64,000 nucleotides of DNA from JdFR-22 sp964534325 (GCA_964534325.1 CAZHOR010000015.1:5545-69544), one strand, 5' to 3'; counted from the stretch's first letter, positions 35,299 to 43,909 are shown. Program-made: numbers and translations. Notes: a model not told the origin generated them from the letters alone.

Positions 35299-35901
35299 GT
35301 GAGCGAGTCCCTGGATGAGATTGTGGAAGAGATTCTGTCATGTAAGAAATGTCCTTTGTGGGAGACCAACACCAATTATGTTCCTGGGGAGGGTGATCCT
35401 CATGCTGAGGTCGTTTTTGTGGGTGAGGCTCCCGGAAAGGAGGAGGACTTGCAGGGACGACCTTTTGTGGGTGCGGCTGGAAAGTTGCTCACCCAGATGA
35501 TCGAAAGCGTTCTGAATCTGGACAGAAGGGATGTTTATATTGCTAACATCCTCAAGTGCAGGCCACCCAACAATCGTGACCCGCATTCAGAAGAAGTGGA
35601 GGCATGCTCTCCGTACCTCGTCCGGCAGATCAATGCCATTAAGCCCAAGGTCCTGGTCTGTATGGGGAAACATGCAGCCAGTTTTGTTTTTGACATGTAC
35701 GGCATGGACTTTCCGGGCATATCAAAGGTCAAGGGACAGCTTAAAGAAGTTAATGGGATGAAGATAATAGCGGTTTATCATCCCGCAGCCATCTTATACC
35801 GCCCACAGCTGAGGGAAAACTATGAAAAGGATTTTGAGAAGATAGCTAACCTCATAAAGGGTAATAAAAAATCAACCACCACATTAACTGATTTTCTGTA
35901 G
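35299..35901 (+). CDS. Type-4 uracil-DNA glycosylase (Fe-S)
   Basis: A 200-residue family 4 UDG, removing uracil from deaminated DNA. The catalytic motif is GEAPGKEED (about residues 42-50), and 4Fe-4S ligands are CKKC (about 15-18) and the spaced cysteines in KCRPPNNRDP and EACSPYL. The late VYHPAAILYRPQLR carries the second motif. It starts at GTG. GlmM follows convergently. Confidence 0.94.
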   Translation: MSESLDEIVEEILSCKKCPLWETNTNYVPGEGDPHAEVVFVGEAPGKEEDLQGRPFVGAAGKLLTQMIESVLNLDRRDVYIANILKCRPPNNRDPHSEEVEACSPYLVRQINAIKPKVLVCMGKHAASFVFDMYGMDFPGISKVKGQLKEVNGMKIIAVYHPAAILYRPQLRENYEKDFEKIANLIKGNKKSTTTLTDFL

Positions 35902-35922
35902 CATTGTACTGACTGGCCTTTT

Positions 35923-37275
35923 TTATCCCAGTATCTTTTTCACCGAGTTTAGTCCCTGGTCCAGTAATTCTTGAGCCCGTTTCTCCGACTTCGCCTCAGC
36001 AAAGATCCTGGCTATGGGCTCGGTCCCTGAAGGCCTTATGAGCAGCCACCCATCCTCAAAATCTATTCTGGCGCCATCCGTTAAATTGGCATCTGGATAC
36101 TCTTCCTGCAGCCCCTTTAACAGCACGTTCCTATCGCTGCAATTCACTTTGGTCTTGAGGGTGTAATACTGGGGTATCACGCTAACCAGCTGGGATAGGG
36201 GCTTATCACCTACGGCCATCAGCTCCAGTATCTTGGCGGCTGACATGGCACCGTCTCTGGCATGGAGATGCTCTGGGAATATCAGTCCACCATTGCCCTC
36301 TCCACCAAATGCGGCATGTACCTTGAGCATTGTCTCGGAGACCACTGGAGAACCTACTTTGGTATAGACTACTTCCCCACCAGCTTCTTTTACCACATCC
36401 TCGGCACATCGGGAGGAGGATACGGGAGTGACAAATTTACCTCCGTTGCTTTTCTCTATATAGTGTTTGGCCATCAATGCCAGTATTATGTCCTCACCCA
36501 CGAATTCTCCTTTTTCATTGACGAAAGTGGCTCTATCCGCATCTCCATCGTGAGCTATACCCAGGTCGGCTGAGTTCGATTTCACTACTTCCTTCAGGAA
36601 GCCCACGTTATCCTCTGTAGGCTCAGGGTTCCTCTCCGGAAACTTTCCGTCAGGGTGAGAGTTTATGCTGATGACATTACAACCCAACTCCCTCAGCAGT
36701 TGAGGGGTCACGGCCACACCTGCTCCATTCCCGCAGTCGATGACTACAGTGTAATTCTTCTCCTTTATGGCCTTCTCGTTTATCTGTTTTCTCATTCCGT
36801 CGATATATAACCGCAAGTAATCGTCATTGAAGACCTGCCCCACATTACTCCAATCCGCCTTATCGAATATCTTTTGCTTGTACATCCTCTCGCTTTCATC
36901 GTCCATGTCTCTGGTGAACTCTCTCCCATCCTCTTGAATGAACTTGATGCCATTGTAGTTTTTGGGGTTGTGGCTGGCGGTTATCACAATTCCACCCCAC
37001 ACCTCGGGCTTCTTCTTTACATAATACTGGACAGCAGGAGTGGGAGCAAAACCGAGGTCAACCACGTCACCGCCAGCAGAAGTAATCCCTGCAATGACCG
37101 CACTCTTCAACATCGAACCCGACAACCTCGCATCCATTCCGATTGCAACCCTCTTCTTCAGTGTACCCATTACTTTACCCAGATCAACAGCCATTTCGAC
37201 CGTTAAATCCTCGTTAGCTATTCCCCTGACGCCATCAGTACCAAAAAGCTTGTCTGTCCCTCCAACTTTACCCAT
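35923..37275 (-). CDS. glmM: Phosphoglucosamine mutase
   Basis: A 450-residue alpha-D-phosphohexomutase. The phosphoserine loop is ITASHNPKNYNGIKF (about residues 98-112), the metal site AHDGDADRATF (about 238-248), the sugar loop FGGEGNGGLIF, and the phosphate-binding RPSGTEPIARIFAEA near the C-terminus. GlmM makes glucosamine-1-phosphate for UDP-GlcNAc; archaeal members may also act on glucose phosphates. Confidence 0.92.
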   Translation of the reverse strand: MGKVGGTDKLFGTDGVRGIANEDLTVEMAVDLGKVMGTLKKRVAIGMDARLSGSMLKSAVIAGITSAGGDVVDLGFAPTPAVQYYVKKKPEVWGGIVITASHNPKNYNGIKFIQEDGREFTRDMDDESERMYKQKIFDKADWSNVGQVFNDDYLRLYIDGMRKQINEKAIKEKNYTVVIDCGNGAGVAVTPQLLRELGCNVISINSHPDGKFPERNPEPTEDNVGFLKEVVKSNSADLGIAHDGDADRATFVNEKGEFVGEDIILALMAKHYIEKSNGGKFVTPVSSSRCAEDVVKEAGGEVVYTKVGSPVVSETMLKVHAAFGGEGNGGLIFPEHLHARDGAMSAAKILELMAVGDKPLSQLVSVIPQYYTLKTKVNCSDRNVLLKGLQEEYPDANLTDGARIDFEDGWLLIRPSGTEPIARIFAEAKSEKRAQELLDQGLNSVKKILG

Positions 37276-37355
37276 GGCAATACTAATGCGGTATGGGATT
37301 AAAGTTTATCGCTAACCGGCTACCAGAAATAAAGCCACCAGAAACAATGAAAATT

Positions 37356-38318
37356 TTACCTGAAGAGTGGGACTCTGGAGTAGTCTTCCAGCTCCAGGGC
37401 CTTTCTCCATAGATGAACACAATCACAGGATATATCTTCAAGCTCTTCGACGTTTTGGGACAGGGAGAAATCCCTTATGGCCCTTGATACCTGCCCGTCG
37501 CATTTACCGCAGTTGTGTGGACCTCTCTCTTTCCCTCCGGCTACGGGATCGCCAATGACTTTGATATTCTCCGTTCTGACCTTATTAACGACTTCCACCA
37601 TGCTCCACAGCCAGGGTGGGCGGTACATCCTCTTCTTCCACAATGCTTCGATGTAAGTCCTGGAAGGGATATTGGTGGGATTTACGGACACTACATCCGC
37701 ATACTCCTTGACGTCGAGGGCTGACCTGACGGTATCCTCAATTGCCTCTCCCTCTGAAAGAAAAGGTGGTTTGAGCAAAAGGTAGACCTTGACCATGGCA
37801 TTCTCTTCCTTCAGCAGTGAAGCGGCTTTCCTGAAATCCTCGAAACTGAATCCCTTGTTTATACAGTGCTCTCTGATAAAATCATTGGAGGTCTCCAGAC
37901 CGATTCCGACCTCGGCCACCACTCTGTCACCGATCAGCTTTTCTCTGGCTATAAATTCCGGTCTACTTTCCACGGAGAGCTTTTCAACCCCGTTTTCAGC
38001 TACTTTGTGGTAGATGTACTCCCGGATATCTTCAGGAACCTCTCGTTCATCAAAAAAGCTGCCGGAAGTGAATATCTTTACAATATCGAAATCTTCCTCG
38101 AATTTGTTCAAGGCGTGATCGAACTGGTTCTCCAGATTATCGGCTGTGACCCTCTTATCTGCGTCCTGAGAGTAGCCGCACATGAGGCATTTGTTCCAGT
38201 GACAGCCTCTGGTCCTCAAAATAATGGTCAAACAATTCTTAAGTCCTTGAAATCTCTCTTTCTCTGTCCATACGGCGATGGGTCTGTCCAGCCTGTCCGG
38301 CTTCAATACATCCGCCAT
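37356..38318 (-). CDS. raSEA: Archaeosine biosynthesis radical SAM protein RaSEA
   Basis: A 320-residue radical SAM enzyme with the cluster motif CHWNKCLMC (spacing C-x5-C-x2-C, about residues 39-47), as in the Elp3-like RaSEA family, and C-terminal CGKCDG and DCVHLW cysteines. RaSEA converts the preQ0-lysine intermediate made by ArcS into archaeosine at tRNA position 15. ArcS is not in the window. It overlaps the rhomboid gene by 16 bases, so the two are co-transcribed. Confidence 0.88.
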   Translation of the reverse strand: MADVLKPDRLDRPIAVWTEKERFQGLKNCLTIILRTRGCHWNKCLMCGYSQDADKRVTADNLENQFDHALNKFEEDFDIVKIFTSGSFFDEREVPEDIREYIYHKVAENGVEKLSVESRPEFIAREKLIGDRVVAEVGIGLETSNDFIREHCINKGFSFEDFRKAASLLKEENAMVKVYLLLKPPFLSEGEAIEDTVRSALDVKEYADVVSVNPTNIPSRTYIEALWKKRMYRPPWLWSMVEVVNKVRTENIKVIGDPVAGGKERGPHNCGKCDGQVSRAIRDFSLSQNVEELEDISCDCVHLWRKALELEDYSRVPLFR

Positions 38319-39190
38319 CTTCTCACGATTCTCAATCTCTTTCCGTAATACAATCCCACGAGCAGTCCTGCAAGGTGGGCGGAGTGAGCTACTCCTGTCT
38401 GGATTCCAGTGGGACCAATTGAACCCATGAAGCCCACTATATCCACGATGGCGAATAGAATGATCAGGGTTCGAATGCTCATGGGGATGGCGAAGAAGAA
38501 CAGCACTCTGATTTCAGGGGCAATGATTGCTAGAGTCCCCAGAACGCCGTAAATAGCTCCACTGGCACCCAATGCGGGAATCAGGGGGTTTGTGAGGAAA
38601 GCGTAACCTAAATAGGCGAAATTTCCGGCGAGTCCTGACAGGAAGAATATGGTCAAATACCATTTCCCTCCAGCCCTTCTCTCCAGCTCGCTTCCGAAGA
38701 AGAACAGGACTATCATGTTGACGAAAAAGTGCATGAAGCCTGCATGGAGGAACATGCTGGTAATGATCTGCCATGGCTGGTAAAGGACAGTGTCGGGATG
38801 GAGGGCCAGATACTCTATAACGGGGCGTTGAAATATTATCGATATCAGGAAGAAAACCGTACAAGTTCCTATAACTATATTGTTGTAACCATAAGCTCCT
38901 AAACCACGGGAAGGAGGTGGGAAATCACCAAAGTCGAAATCAAAATCGCCCTGTCTGGACCGGGAAAAAGAAGAGGAGGAAGAAGGGAAGGGTATATTTG
39001 GTATTTTGGATTTGAATTTTTTATCCTTCTCTCTGGACTCTTCTCTCTTTTTGACGCTCACTGGTACATTCCATTCGCCTGTGCAGTAATGTGTTTCGGG
39101 GAGCCTGTGAGCTGCACAGTATGTCCCACCACAGTAAGAGCATTTGTAGGGAAGGAACTCCTTTTTTCCGCAGATATCACAAGTGTTCAC
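38303..39190 (-). CDS. Rhomboid intramembrane serine protease with N-terminal AN1 zinc finger
   Basis: A 295-residue fusion. Residues 1-40 form an AN1-type zinc finger (CDICGKKEFLPYKCSYCGG, then H and C ligands). A Ser/Phe-rich linker follows, then six membrane helices with the rhomboid catalytic GASGAIYG (about residues 212-219) and the histidine in AHSAHLAGLLVGL (about 271). AN1 fingers often bind ubiquitin-like or chaperone partners, so substrate recruitment is plausible. Such fusions are known in archaea. Confidence 0.88.
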   Translation of the reverse strand: MNTCDICGKKEFLPYKCSYCGGTYCAAHRLPETHYCTGEWNVPVSVKKREESREKDKKFKSKIPNIPFPSSSSSFSRSRQGDFDFDFGDFPPPSRGLGAYGYNNIVIGTCTVFFLISIIFQRPVIEYLALHPDTVLYQPWQIITSMFLHAGFMHFFVNMIVLFFFGSELERRAGGKWYLTIFFLSGLAGNFAYLGYAFLTNPLIPALGASGAIYGVLGTLAIIAPEIRVLFFFAIPMSIRTLIILFAIVDIVGFMGSIGPTGIQTGVAHSAHLAGLLVGLYYGKRLRIVRRWRMY

Positions 39191-39492
39191 TTTTCATTGG
39201 TTTACAAAGATGTATTAATTATTTTCTGATAAAATTAATCCGGAGATAAATTATAAAACAAATCCCTTTCTTTTTTCTTTTTTTCCGGTATGAAGCACCC
39301 TGAAAGCTGTTTGAGGGCTCAAAATTTTGTTTATGAGCACTTTATATTCAAGGCGTGGTAACCTATCTACATCCTCCCCAAGTGAAGTGTTTGCAGGTCA
39401 TCTCCTGGCCGAATTATGATAACCCTTTCAAATCCCGTAGATCTCTGAAGATTTACTTAATATACCAACAAGAAAAATAGAAAATAAAGTTT

Positions 39493-39539
39493 AAGCTGAT
39501 GGACTCCTCGAAATCAACACCTGACTGAGACGTCAGCTT
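39493..39539 (+). ncRNA. Candidate hairpin element E
   Basis: AAGCTGATG pairs with CGTCAGCTT (nine pairs, one G-U) around a 29-base loop that contains CTCCTC and two CTGA boxes. A TATA-like TTAATATACC near 39456-39465 is about 30 bases upstream. It could be a C/D-type guide RNA, but a proper C box is not clear. Weak. Confidence 0.25.
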
Positions 39540-39599
39540 GGTCCAGATCCAGGCACCGGAGGACGCCATGGAGAAATCGAAAACGTTGAAAAGCTGATT

Positions 39600-39611
39600 T
39601 TAGGCACTACA
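39600..39611 (+). repeat. 12-base direct repeat, left copy
   Basis: TTAGGCACTACA is repeated exactly at 41089-41100, so the two copies bracket the AbiE-like gene pair. A ten-base match also occurs at 63965-63974, which weakens the case for a target-site duplication. Confidence 0.6.
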
Positions 39612-39639
39612 TAGCTTAGGTATATAAGTAGTTAAATTA

Positions 39640-39686
39640 ACCTATGCATAGGTAAAATATTTAAATGGTCAAACTAACCTATGCAT
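39640..39686 (+). promoter_or_regulatory. Paired operator sites around the TATA box of the AbiE-like operon
   Basis: A perfect 14-base palindrome ACCTATGCATAGGT (39640-39653) and a second copy of its left ten bases, ACCTATGCAT (39677-39686), flank a TATA box AATATTTAAAT at about 39656-39666. The second site ends one base before the ATG at 39688. A protein bound to both would block polymerase entry, as in autoregulated toxin-antitoxin operons. Confidence 0.65.
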
Positions 39687-39687
39687 T

Positions 39688-40311
39688 ATGCTGCTTGAGA
39701 TGCCCGAGAGGGAGCGTGGATTCAAGAAGGAACGTATCATCAGGGTCCTGCTCAACCACACTGGAAAGGAAATCACCAAGTACAGGGTTGCAAAGCTTGC
39801 AGAAGTTTCAGAGCCATGGTGCAGGGAGTACACCAAACGACTTGAGGAGAAAGGGTTCATGAGAGGGACGGAGGTAGTTGATTCGCGTGCCCTATACGAT
39901 GAGTGGCGGAAGGTCCGTATAAAACCAAACCAGCTCAGTGTTTCGCTCCAGAACCCCATGAACCTGCTAAAACAGACCAGCCTTGCATACGCTCTCACAA
40001 CCTACCGGGCAGAAAACCTCCAGCAGGGACTGGTCTTCCCCTCCATCACCGATTTCTACGTGGACAAGGACGAGGTGGAGGACTGGATTAAAATTGTGGA
40101 AGCTCAGGGTATGCTGGGCGGCGGGAACACCAGGATCAGGCTTACCGACCCCCATGTGTTTTATAACTCCCAGGAGGTAAGAGGATTGAAGACAGTATCG
40201 ACACCGCAGCTGATACTCGACCTCCTTGAGGAAGGCGGTCCCTGCGAGGAGGCGGCAAACAAGCTGATTGACAAGTTCCACAGGTGGAAAGATGAAAGAG
40301 CACTACATTGA
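39688..40311 (+). CDS. Winged-helix protein, probable antitoxin/regulator of an AbiE-like pair
   Basis: A 207-residue protein. Residues 12-60 form a winged-helix DNA-binding domain (KERIIRVLLNHTGKEITKYR, then VAKLAEVSEPWCREYTKRLEEKG). The C-terminal part (YALTTYRAENL, DFYVDKDEVEDW, VSTPQLILDLLEEGGPCEEA) resembles AbiEi-type antitoxins, which bind operator DNA and repress their own promoter. The nucleotidyltransferase start overlaps its end by 20 bases. Palindromic sites surround its promoter. Confidence 0.6.
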   Translation: MLLEMPERERGFKKERIIRVLLNHTGKEITKYRVAKLAEVSEPWCREYTKRLEEKGFMRGTEVVDSRALYDEWRKVRIKPNQLSVSLQNPMNLLKQTSLAYALTTYRAENLQQGLVFPSITDFYVDKDEVEDWIKIVEAQGMLGGGNTRIRLTDPHVFYNSQEVRGLKTVSTPQLILDLLEEGGPCEEAANKLIDKFHRWKDERALH

Positions 40312-41092
40312 CAGTGTAACAAGGTTATCGGAGAAGGAGTTGAAAAATGTTCTAAAGCTGGCTGAACCTCCAGTAGCCATTGTCGGCGGCTGGGCAGTTT
40401 ATTTCCTCGTGAACCCGGGTTTTCAGGAGGAGCAGGGACGTAGCTACATCGGTTCCCGTGACATTGACCTCGGAGTCCATGTCGACCCGGAGTGGACGTC
40501 ATCGGGCATAATCAAGGAGGCAGTGGCAAAAACGCTTGCCAGTCTGGAGAAGGAATATATTCGGAGCAGGTTCGGGTTCCAGCAGCACTTCCACCAGGAC
40601 ACAGGGAAGAGGCTCACACCCGATGAAGCCAGGGAATTACCACTGCATGAGCTCTTCGACCTATTTATCGATATCATACCCGACACACCGCATCTGGACG
40701 CCTTTCAGAACGCCTTTGGTTTCCGACCTCCTGCGGAGCCCATGCTGGAGAAGGTGTTTCAGGGTGAAGCTGACCAATTATCAAAATACGTTCCATGGGG
40801 CGTTAAATCAGTGCTTGTTCCAAGCCCCGCACTTATGGCGGCAATGAAGGTCCGCTCACTTCCGGATAGGGAAAAGGGTCACAAGAAAGTCAAGGATGTT
40901 GCCGATCTTCATGCACTCCTCTGGTATGTCAAACCATACACGGAAATTAAGGAAGAGGTTCTCAGGCTGGTCACAGAAGAAGATCTCCAAAAATTGAAAG
41001 ACATCGAAAAAAGGTTCTTCGAAGAGGCAGGCACACTCCTGCAGGTAGAACCCGAATTGATACGGGAAACAATCACCCGCCTGCTGGCTTAG
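40292..41092 (+). CDS. Nucleotidyltransferase, AbiEii-like probable toxin
   Basis: A 266-residue nucleotidyltransferase-fold protein. GGWAVYFL (about residues 30-37) followed by GSRDIDLGV (about 53-61) gives the GG...DxD catalytic pattern, and VKSVLVPSPALMAAMKVRSL with KDVADLHAL matches the AbiEii/nucleotidyltransferase C-terminal helices. Such toxins modify tRNA or other targets with nucleotides. AGGTG before ATG 40292 sets the start. Phage defence is possible but not shown. Confidence 0.65.
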   Translation: MKEHYIDSVTRLSEKELKNVLKLAEPPVAIVGGWAVYFLVNPGFQEEQGRSYIGSRDIDLGVHVDPEWTSSGIIKEAVAKTLASLEKEYIRSRFGFQQHFHQDTGKRLTPDEARELPLHELFDLFIDIIPDTPHLDAFQNAFGFRPPAEPMLEKVFQGEADQLSKYVPWGVKSVLVPSPALMAAMKVRSLPDREKGHKKVKDVADLHALLWYVKPYTEIKEEVLRLVTEEDLQKLKDIEKRFFEEAGTLLQVEPELIRETITRLLA

Positions 41093-41100
41093 GCACTACA
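41089..41100 (+). repeat. 12-base direct repeat, right copy
   Basis: TTAGGCACTACA, identical to 39600-39611, overlaps the nucleotidyltransferase stop codon. Confidence 0.6.
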
Positions 41101-41150
41101 AAAACTACCAATAAATCTTATTTCTCCCAATCCTGTAGAAATAAACCCTT

Positions 41151-41342
41151 GAAACAGTAGCCAAGTCTATAGCCGAGAGTTTGGGAATTGACCCCAATAA
41201 GATAGCATACAGGGACGAATATGCTGGACCATACAGGACGGTAATAGGTGAGGACGCTAAGCTTGAAGCACTGCAGGAAGCAATAAGGGACGCTTTGACA
41301 GACCTCGTTTCAGAGAAAACAACACAAAGGGGAGAGAAATAA
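41151..41342 (+). pseudogene. Gene fragment or small ORF after the AbiE-like pair
   Basis: A 63-codon open stretch encodes ETVAKSIAESLGIDPNKIAY followed by RDEYAGPYRTVIGED and a helical tail, ending in TAA. An in-frame stop lies two codons before this stretch (41142-41144), and no ATG is available; the first possible start is TTG at 41181. The sequence is protein-like, so it is probably the 3' remnant of a lost gene. No family is recognised. Confidence 0.45.
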
Positions 41343-41396
41343 TTTATCTCTGGGGGCAGACTATTTTCTGATATTTTATTACTTTTAGCCTTATTA

Positions 41397-42104
41397 CTAC
41401 AATCTTTGGGCCGTTACGCAGAAATTCTCTTCTTTAAGGAGGTTATAGTAGAAAGGTATATTCGTCCTTCTGGCGGAGTTGACTGCATCCATTCTGTCAA
41501 CCTCGACCTCGTCAAAGCCACTATCATGGACAAGTGAACGCAAAGCATGGGGTTTGAAACCACGGTGGAAAGGAATATGGCTGGCAGTATCTTTTCCGTA
41601 ACCCAGTCTCCACAGATTCTGTCCTTCCAGCATCAGGGCCAGAAAACTCCCCAGTCTCTCCCTGATGGTCATTCTTGTATCCAATTTATCTATTATTACC
41701 AGTTTCCCTTCCCTCTTCAATAATCTAGACCACTCAAGGAGGGTCTTATGGGGTTCAGGTAGGGTACACAGTAAGTTCCTGCATATTAAGGCTTCGAAGG
41801 TCCCCTCCTTAAATGGTGGGCTTTCTGCATCTCCCAGTAAAGTTCTGCAGCTTTCTTTAAAGGAGAATTTACCCAGCATGCGTTGGGATATATCCACGGC
41901 TGTAACATCGTATCCTGCTTTGACCAGGATTCTGGTGAGGTTTCCTGTGCCGCAACCCATCTCCAGTACTTTCTGGCAGTTGTTCAGCTTGCCGGTTAAG
42001 AAATCACTCCAGAATATTTCTTCATGGGGGAAAAAGGAGAAGAACCTGTCGTGAATTTCGACATTGCTGTCCCAGTAGTGCTTTATGGTGGTCTTGCACT
42101 CCAT
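41397..42104 (-). CDS. Class I SAM-dependent methyltransferase
   Basis: A 235-residue methyltransferase with motif I VLEMGCGTGNLTRILVKAG (about residues 45-63), the acidic VTAVDISQRM, and post-I FEALICRNLLCTLPEP. It resembles UbiE/COQ5-type small-molecule methylases. The substrate is unknown. Monocistronic. Confidence 0.85.
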   Translation of the reverse strand: MECKTTIKHYWDSNVEIHDRFFSFFPHEEIFWSDFLTGKLNNCQKVLEMGCGTGNLTRILVKAGYDVTAVDISQRMLGKFSFKESCRTLLGDAESPPFKEGTFEALICRNLLCTLPEPHKTLLEWSRLLKREGKLVIIDKLDTRMTIRERLGSFLALMLEGQNLWRLGYGKDTASHIPFHRGFKPHALRSLVHDSGFDEVEVDRMDAVNSARRTNIPFYYNLLKEENFCVTAQRL

Positions 42105-42220
42105 AATCTATTATGGTTTCACTTGTTTATTAACTTTTTCTTTTTTAGTAACACTAATTCACATTATTATGTGAGAATTTATGATAAGTTATATCCGTGT
42201 ACTCTACTAAGTGGGAACAT

Positions 42221-42230
42221 AAATTAAATA
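42221..42230 (+). promoter_or_regulatory. TATA-like box for phosphoglycolate phosphatase
   Basis: AAATTAAATA is centred 26 bases before the ATG at 42252, predicting a leaderless message. Confidence 0.5.
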
Positions 42231-42251
42231 CCCCTAATTCAATGAACCCCT

Positions 42252-42932
42252 ATGTCCATGATCAAGGGTTTGGCTATTGACATTGACGGCACATTAACTT
42301 ATCAGGATAGAAGCATCAATTGCAATGCCGTAGAAGCTTTAAGAAAAGTTGAACTCCCCATCGTGCTTGCCACAGGTAACATATCGTGTTTCGCCCGCAC
42401 TACCGCCAAGCTCATCGGCGTCTCGGACATGGCTATTTGTGAGAATGGTGGTGTGGTGAGATTCTCTTATGATGGAGCCGACACTGTCCTGGGGGACAAA
42501 GAGAAGTGCTATAGGGCTGCTCAGTTGCTGATGAGCGATTTCGAGGTGGAATTCCTTGATGAAGATTACAGGAAATCAGAGGTATGTATGAGGCGCAAAT
42601 TCCCTGTAGAGGAAGCCATCAAGATAATAGAGGAGAAAGGGATGGGCGATGAGGTGAAGATGGTTGATTCCGGGTTTGCCTACCACATTATCGATGCCAA
42701 TGTGAACAAGGGCAAGGCTCTGGACTACATCGCCCGAAAGATAGACTTGATCGCCAGGGATTTTGCGGCCATGGGGGACTCCGGAAATGACCTGGACCTG
42801 CTGAACGCCTCCGGTAAGAGCATTGCGGTGGCCAATGCGGATGAAAAGTTAAAGAATGGGGCAGATATGGTTCTCACCAGGCAAAATGGAGATGGGGTGG
42901 TGGAAGCTCTCCAGCTTTTAGGCCTGCTGTGA
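42252..42932 (+). CDS. Phosphoglycolate phosphatase, archaeal HAD type
   Basis: A 226-residue HAD-superfamily phosphatase. Motif I is DIDGTLTYQD (about residues 10-19), motif II ATGN, the Lys in NKGKALDYIA (about 155), and motif IV GDSGNDLDLL (about 176). This subfamily, with the C2 cap, dephosphorylates phosphoglycolate in Thermoplasma-type archaea. The exact substrate here is inferred from family. Confidence 0.85.
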   Translation: MSMIKGLAIDIDGTLTYQDRSINCNAVEALRKVELPIVLATGNISCFARTTAKLIGVSDMAICENGGVVRFSYDGADTVLGDKEKCYRAAQLLMSDFEVEFLDEDYRKSEVCMRRKFPVEEAIKIIEEKGMGDEVKMVDSGFAYHIIDANVNKGKALDYIARKIDLIARDFAAMGDSGNDLDLLNASGKSIAVANADEKLKNGADMVLTRQNGDGVVEALQLLGLL

Positions 42933-42952
42933 CCGGCGCTGAACAGCCTTGA

Positions 42953-43243
42953 TCAACGTCTAAACAAGTTCTCCAGCATGTCACCTATGAAGGTCCCAAT
43001 GGTGAAGAATATTGCCAGGAATGCTATGGCGACCACTGTGGATAGGCCTGCTCCAATGAAAGAGATACCTGAAACAATGAATCCAAATGGTAAGGATACC
43101 AGGGCGCTTAGAACCCCCACTATTAATCCAAGGACCAGTCCAATAGTTAGCCCTTTTTTGAAAAGACCGAATCTGTCCTCCTTTCCCGGTTTGATAAATC
43201 CGTAAACTGCGCCTAAGAGTAGTACTAAAGTTATATCCAGCAT
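42953..43243 (-). CDS. Small glycine-rich membrane protein
   Basis: A 96-residue protein with three to four hydrophobic segments and abundant Gly (GLTIGLVLGLIVGVLSAL, GFIVSGISFIGAGLSTVV). No function is recognised. It ends 20 bases from the phosphatase gene, convergently. Confidence 0.55.
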   Translation of the reverse strand: MLDITLVLLLGAVYGFIKPGKEDRFGLFKKGLTIGLVLGLIVGVLSALVSLPFGFIVSGISFIGAGLSTVVAIAFLAIFFTIGTFIGDMLENLFRR

Positions 43244-43349
43244 TGGTTGTTTTTTGGGGCTGTCAGGTATTAAAACTTAATCCGTAATTCATTGCATATT
43301 TTTTGGCTACCCGAAAAATTAAAATACCATTTTGAATATATATTCACAT

Positions 43350-43694
43350 ATGAGCAGGGGAAGACGAACATCAAGTTGCGTCCCAGTGGCGAAAGAAAGG
43401 TACAAAGTCACCTTAAAGAACTGTACATCCTCTGAAGGAGTCCTGGCGGCAAATATCCATATCATGCTACCCCAACTGGATTGTGGGGAATGTGGATACG
43501 ATAACTGCCTCGAAACTGCAAGGGCGATCGCCAGAGGGGATTGCGAGGCCAACGTATGTCGCATCGCAGGAGAGAAAATTGCGCCTGTGATAAATTGTAT
43601 AAAAAAACTGGAGGTGATGTGTGATGAAGTATCCGGGTTTCGGACCGTGGAGACATCTCCCACCCTGGGAAAGACCGGGCTGGAAGTACGGTAG
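43350..43694 (+). CDS. Small Fe-S (PF04060-like) protein, 3' end suspect
   Basis: A 114-residue protein with the 4Fe-4S pattern LPQLDCGECGYDNCLETARA then a CEANVC pair (about residues 46-76), as in RnfB/Acs-type Fe-S domains. The frame runs 71 bases into the next gene. A seven-A run at 43599-43605 just before this point is suspicious: with one extra A the protein would end at a TGA that overlaps the next start codon. Either a homopolymer error or a genuine long overlap. Confidence 0.6.
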   Translation: MSRGRRTSSCVPVAKERYKVTLKNCTSSEGVLAANIHIMLPQLDCGECGYDNCLETARAIARGDCEANVCRIAGEKIAPVINCIKKLEVMCDEVSGFRTVETSPTLGKTGLEVR

Positions 43695-43872
43695 AGGCCG
43701 GTGCTGGAGATTCCTGCCTGGAAGAGGGTATGGTGGTCCTGGTCCAGCTTACGGCCCCTATACACCAGAATACAGGGAAAATGAAGTGGAGATGCTGGAA
43801 GAAGAGGCCAAGTTCCTTGAAGAGAGGCTTAACGAAGTAAAGAGAAGACTTGATGAGCTCAGGAAAAGCTAA
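43624..43872 (+). CDS. DUF5320 family protein
   Basis: An 82-residue protein with a Gly/Pro/Tyr/Trp-rich first half (PGFGPWRHLPPWERPGWKYG) and a C-terminal coiled coil (MLEEEAKFLEERLNEVKRRL), the layout of DUF5320. Members are often encoded beside Mrp or Fe-S proteins in anaerobes; here the neighbour is an Fe-S domain protein. GGAGGTGATG before ATG 43624 is a strong ribosome site. Function unknown. Confidence 0.75.
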   Translation: MKYPGFGPWRHLPPWERPGWKYGRGRCWRFLPGRGYGGPGPAYGPYTPEYRENEVEMLEEEAKFLEERLNEVKRRLDELRKS

Positions 43873-43909
43873 AAGAGTTCTTCAGAAATACGTGTCTCTA
43901 TTCTAATAC

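Larger units (their letters stand above)
39191..39639. other. Intergenic region before the AbiE-like module
   Basis: About 450 bases without a supported gene. It holds T-rich tracts around 39268-39290, a hairpin at 39493-39539, and the left copy of a 12-base direct repeat (39600-39611). Confidence 0.55.

Noticed and set aside
39600..41100. Direct repeats considered as transposon target-site duplications or an att pair
   Set aside because: No transposase, integrase, terminal inverted repeats or tRNA target is present, and a ten-base match also occurs at 63965, so only a bracketing repeat is reported.
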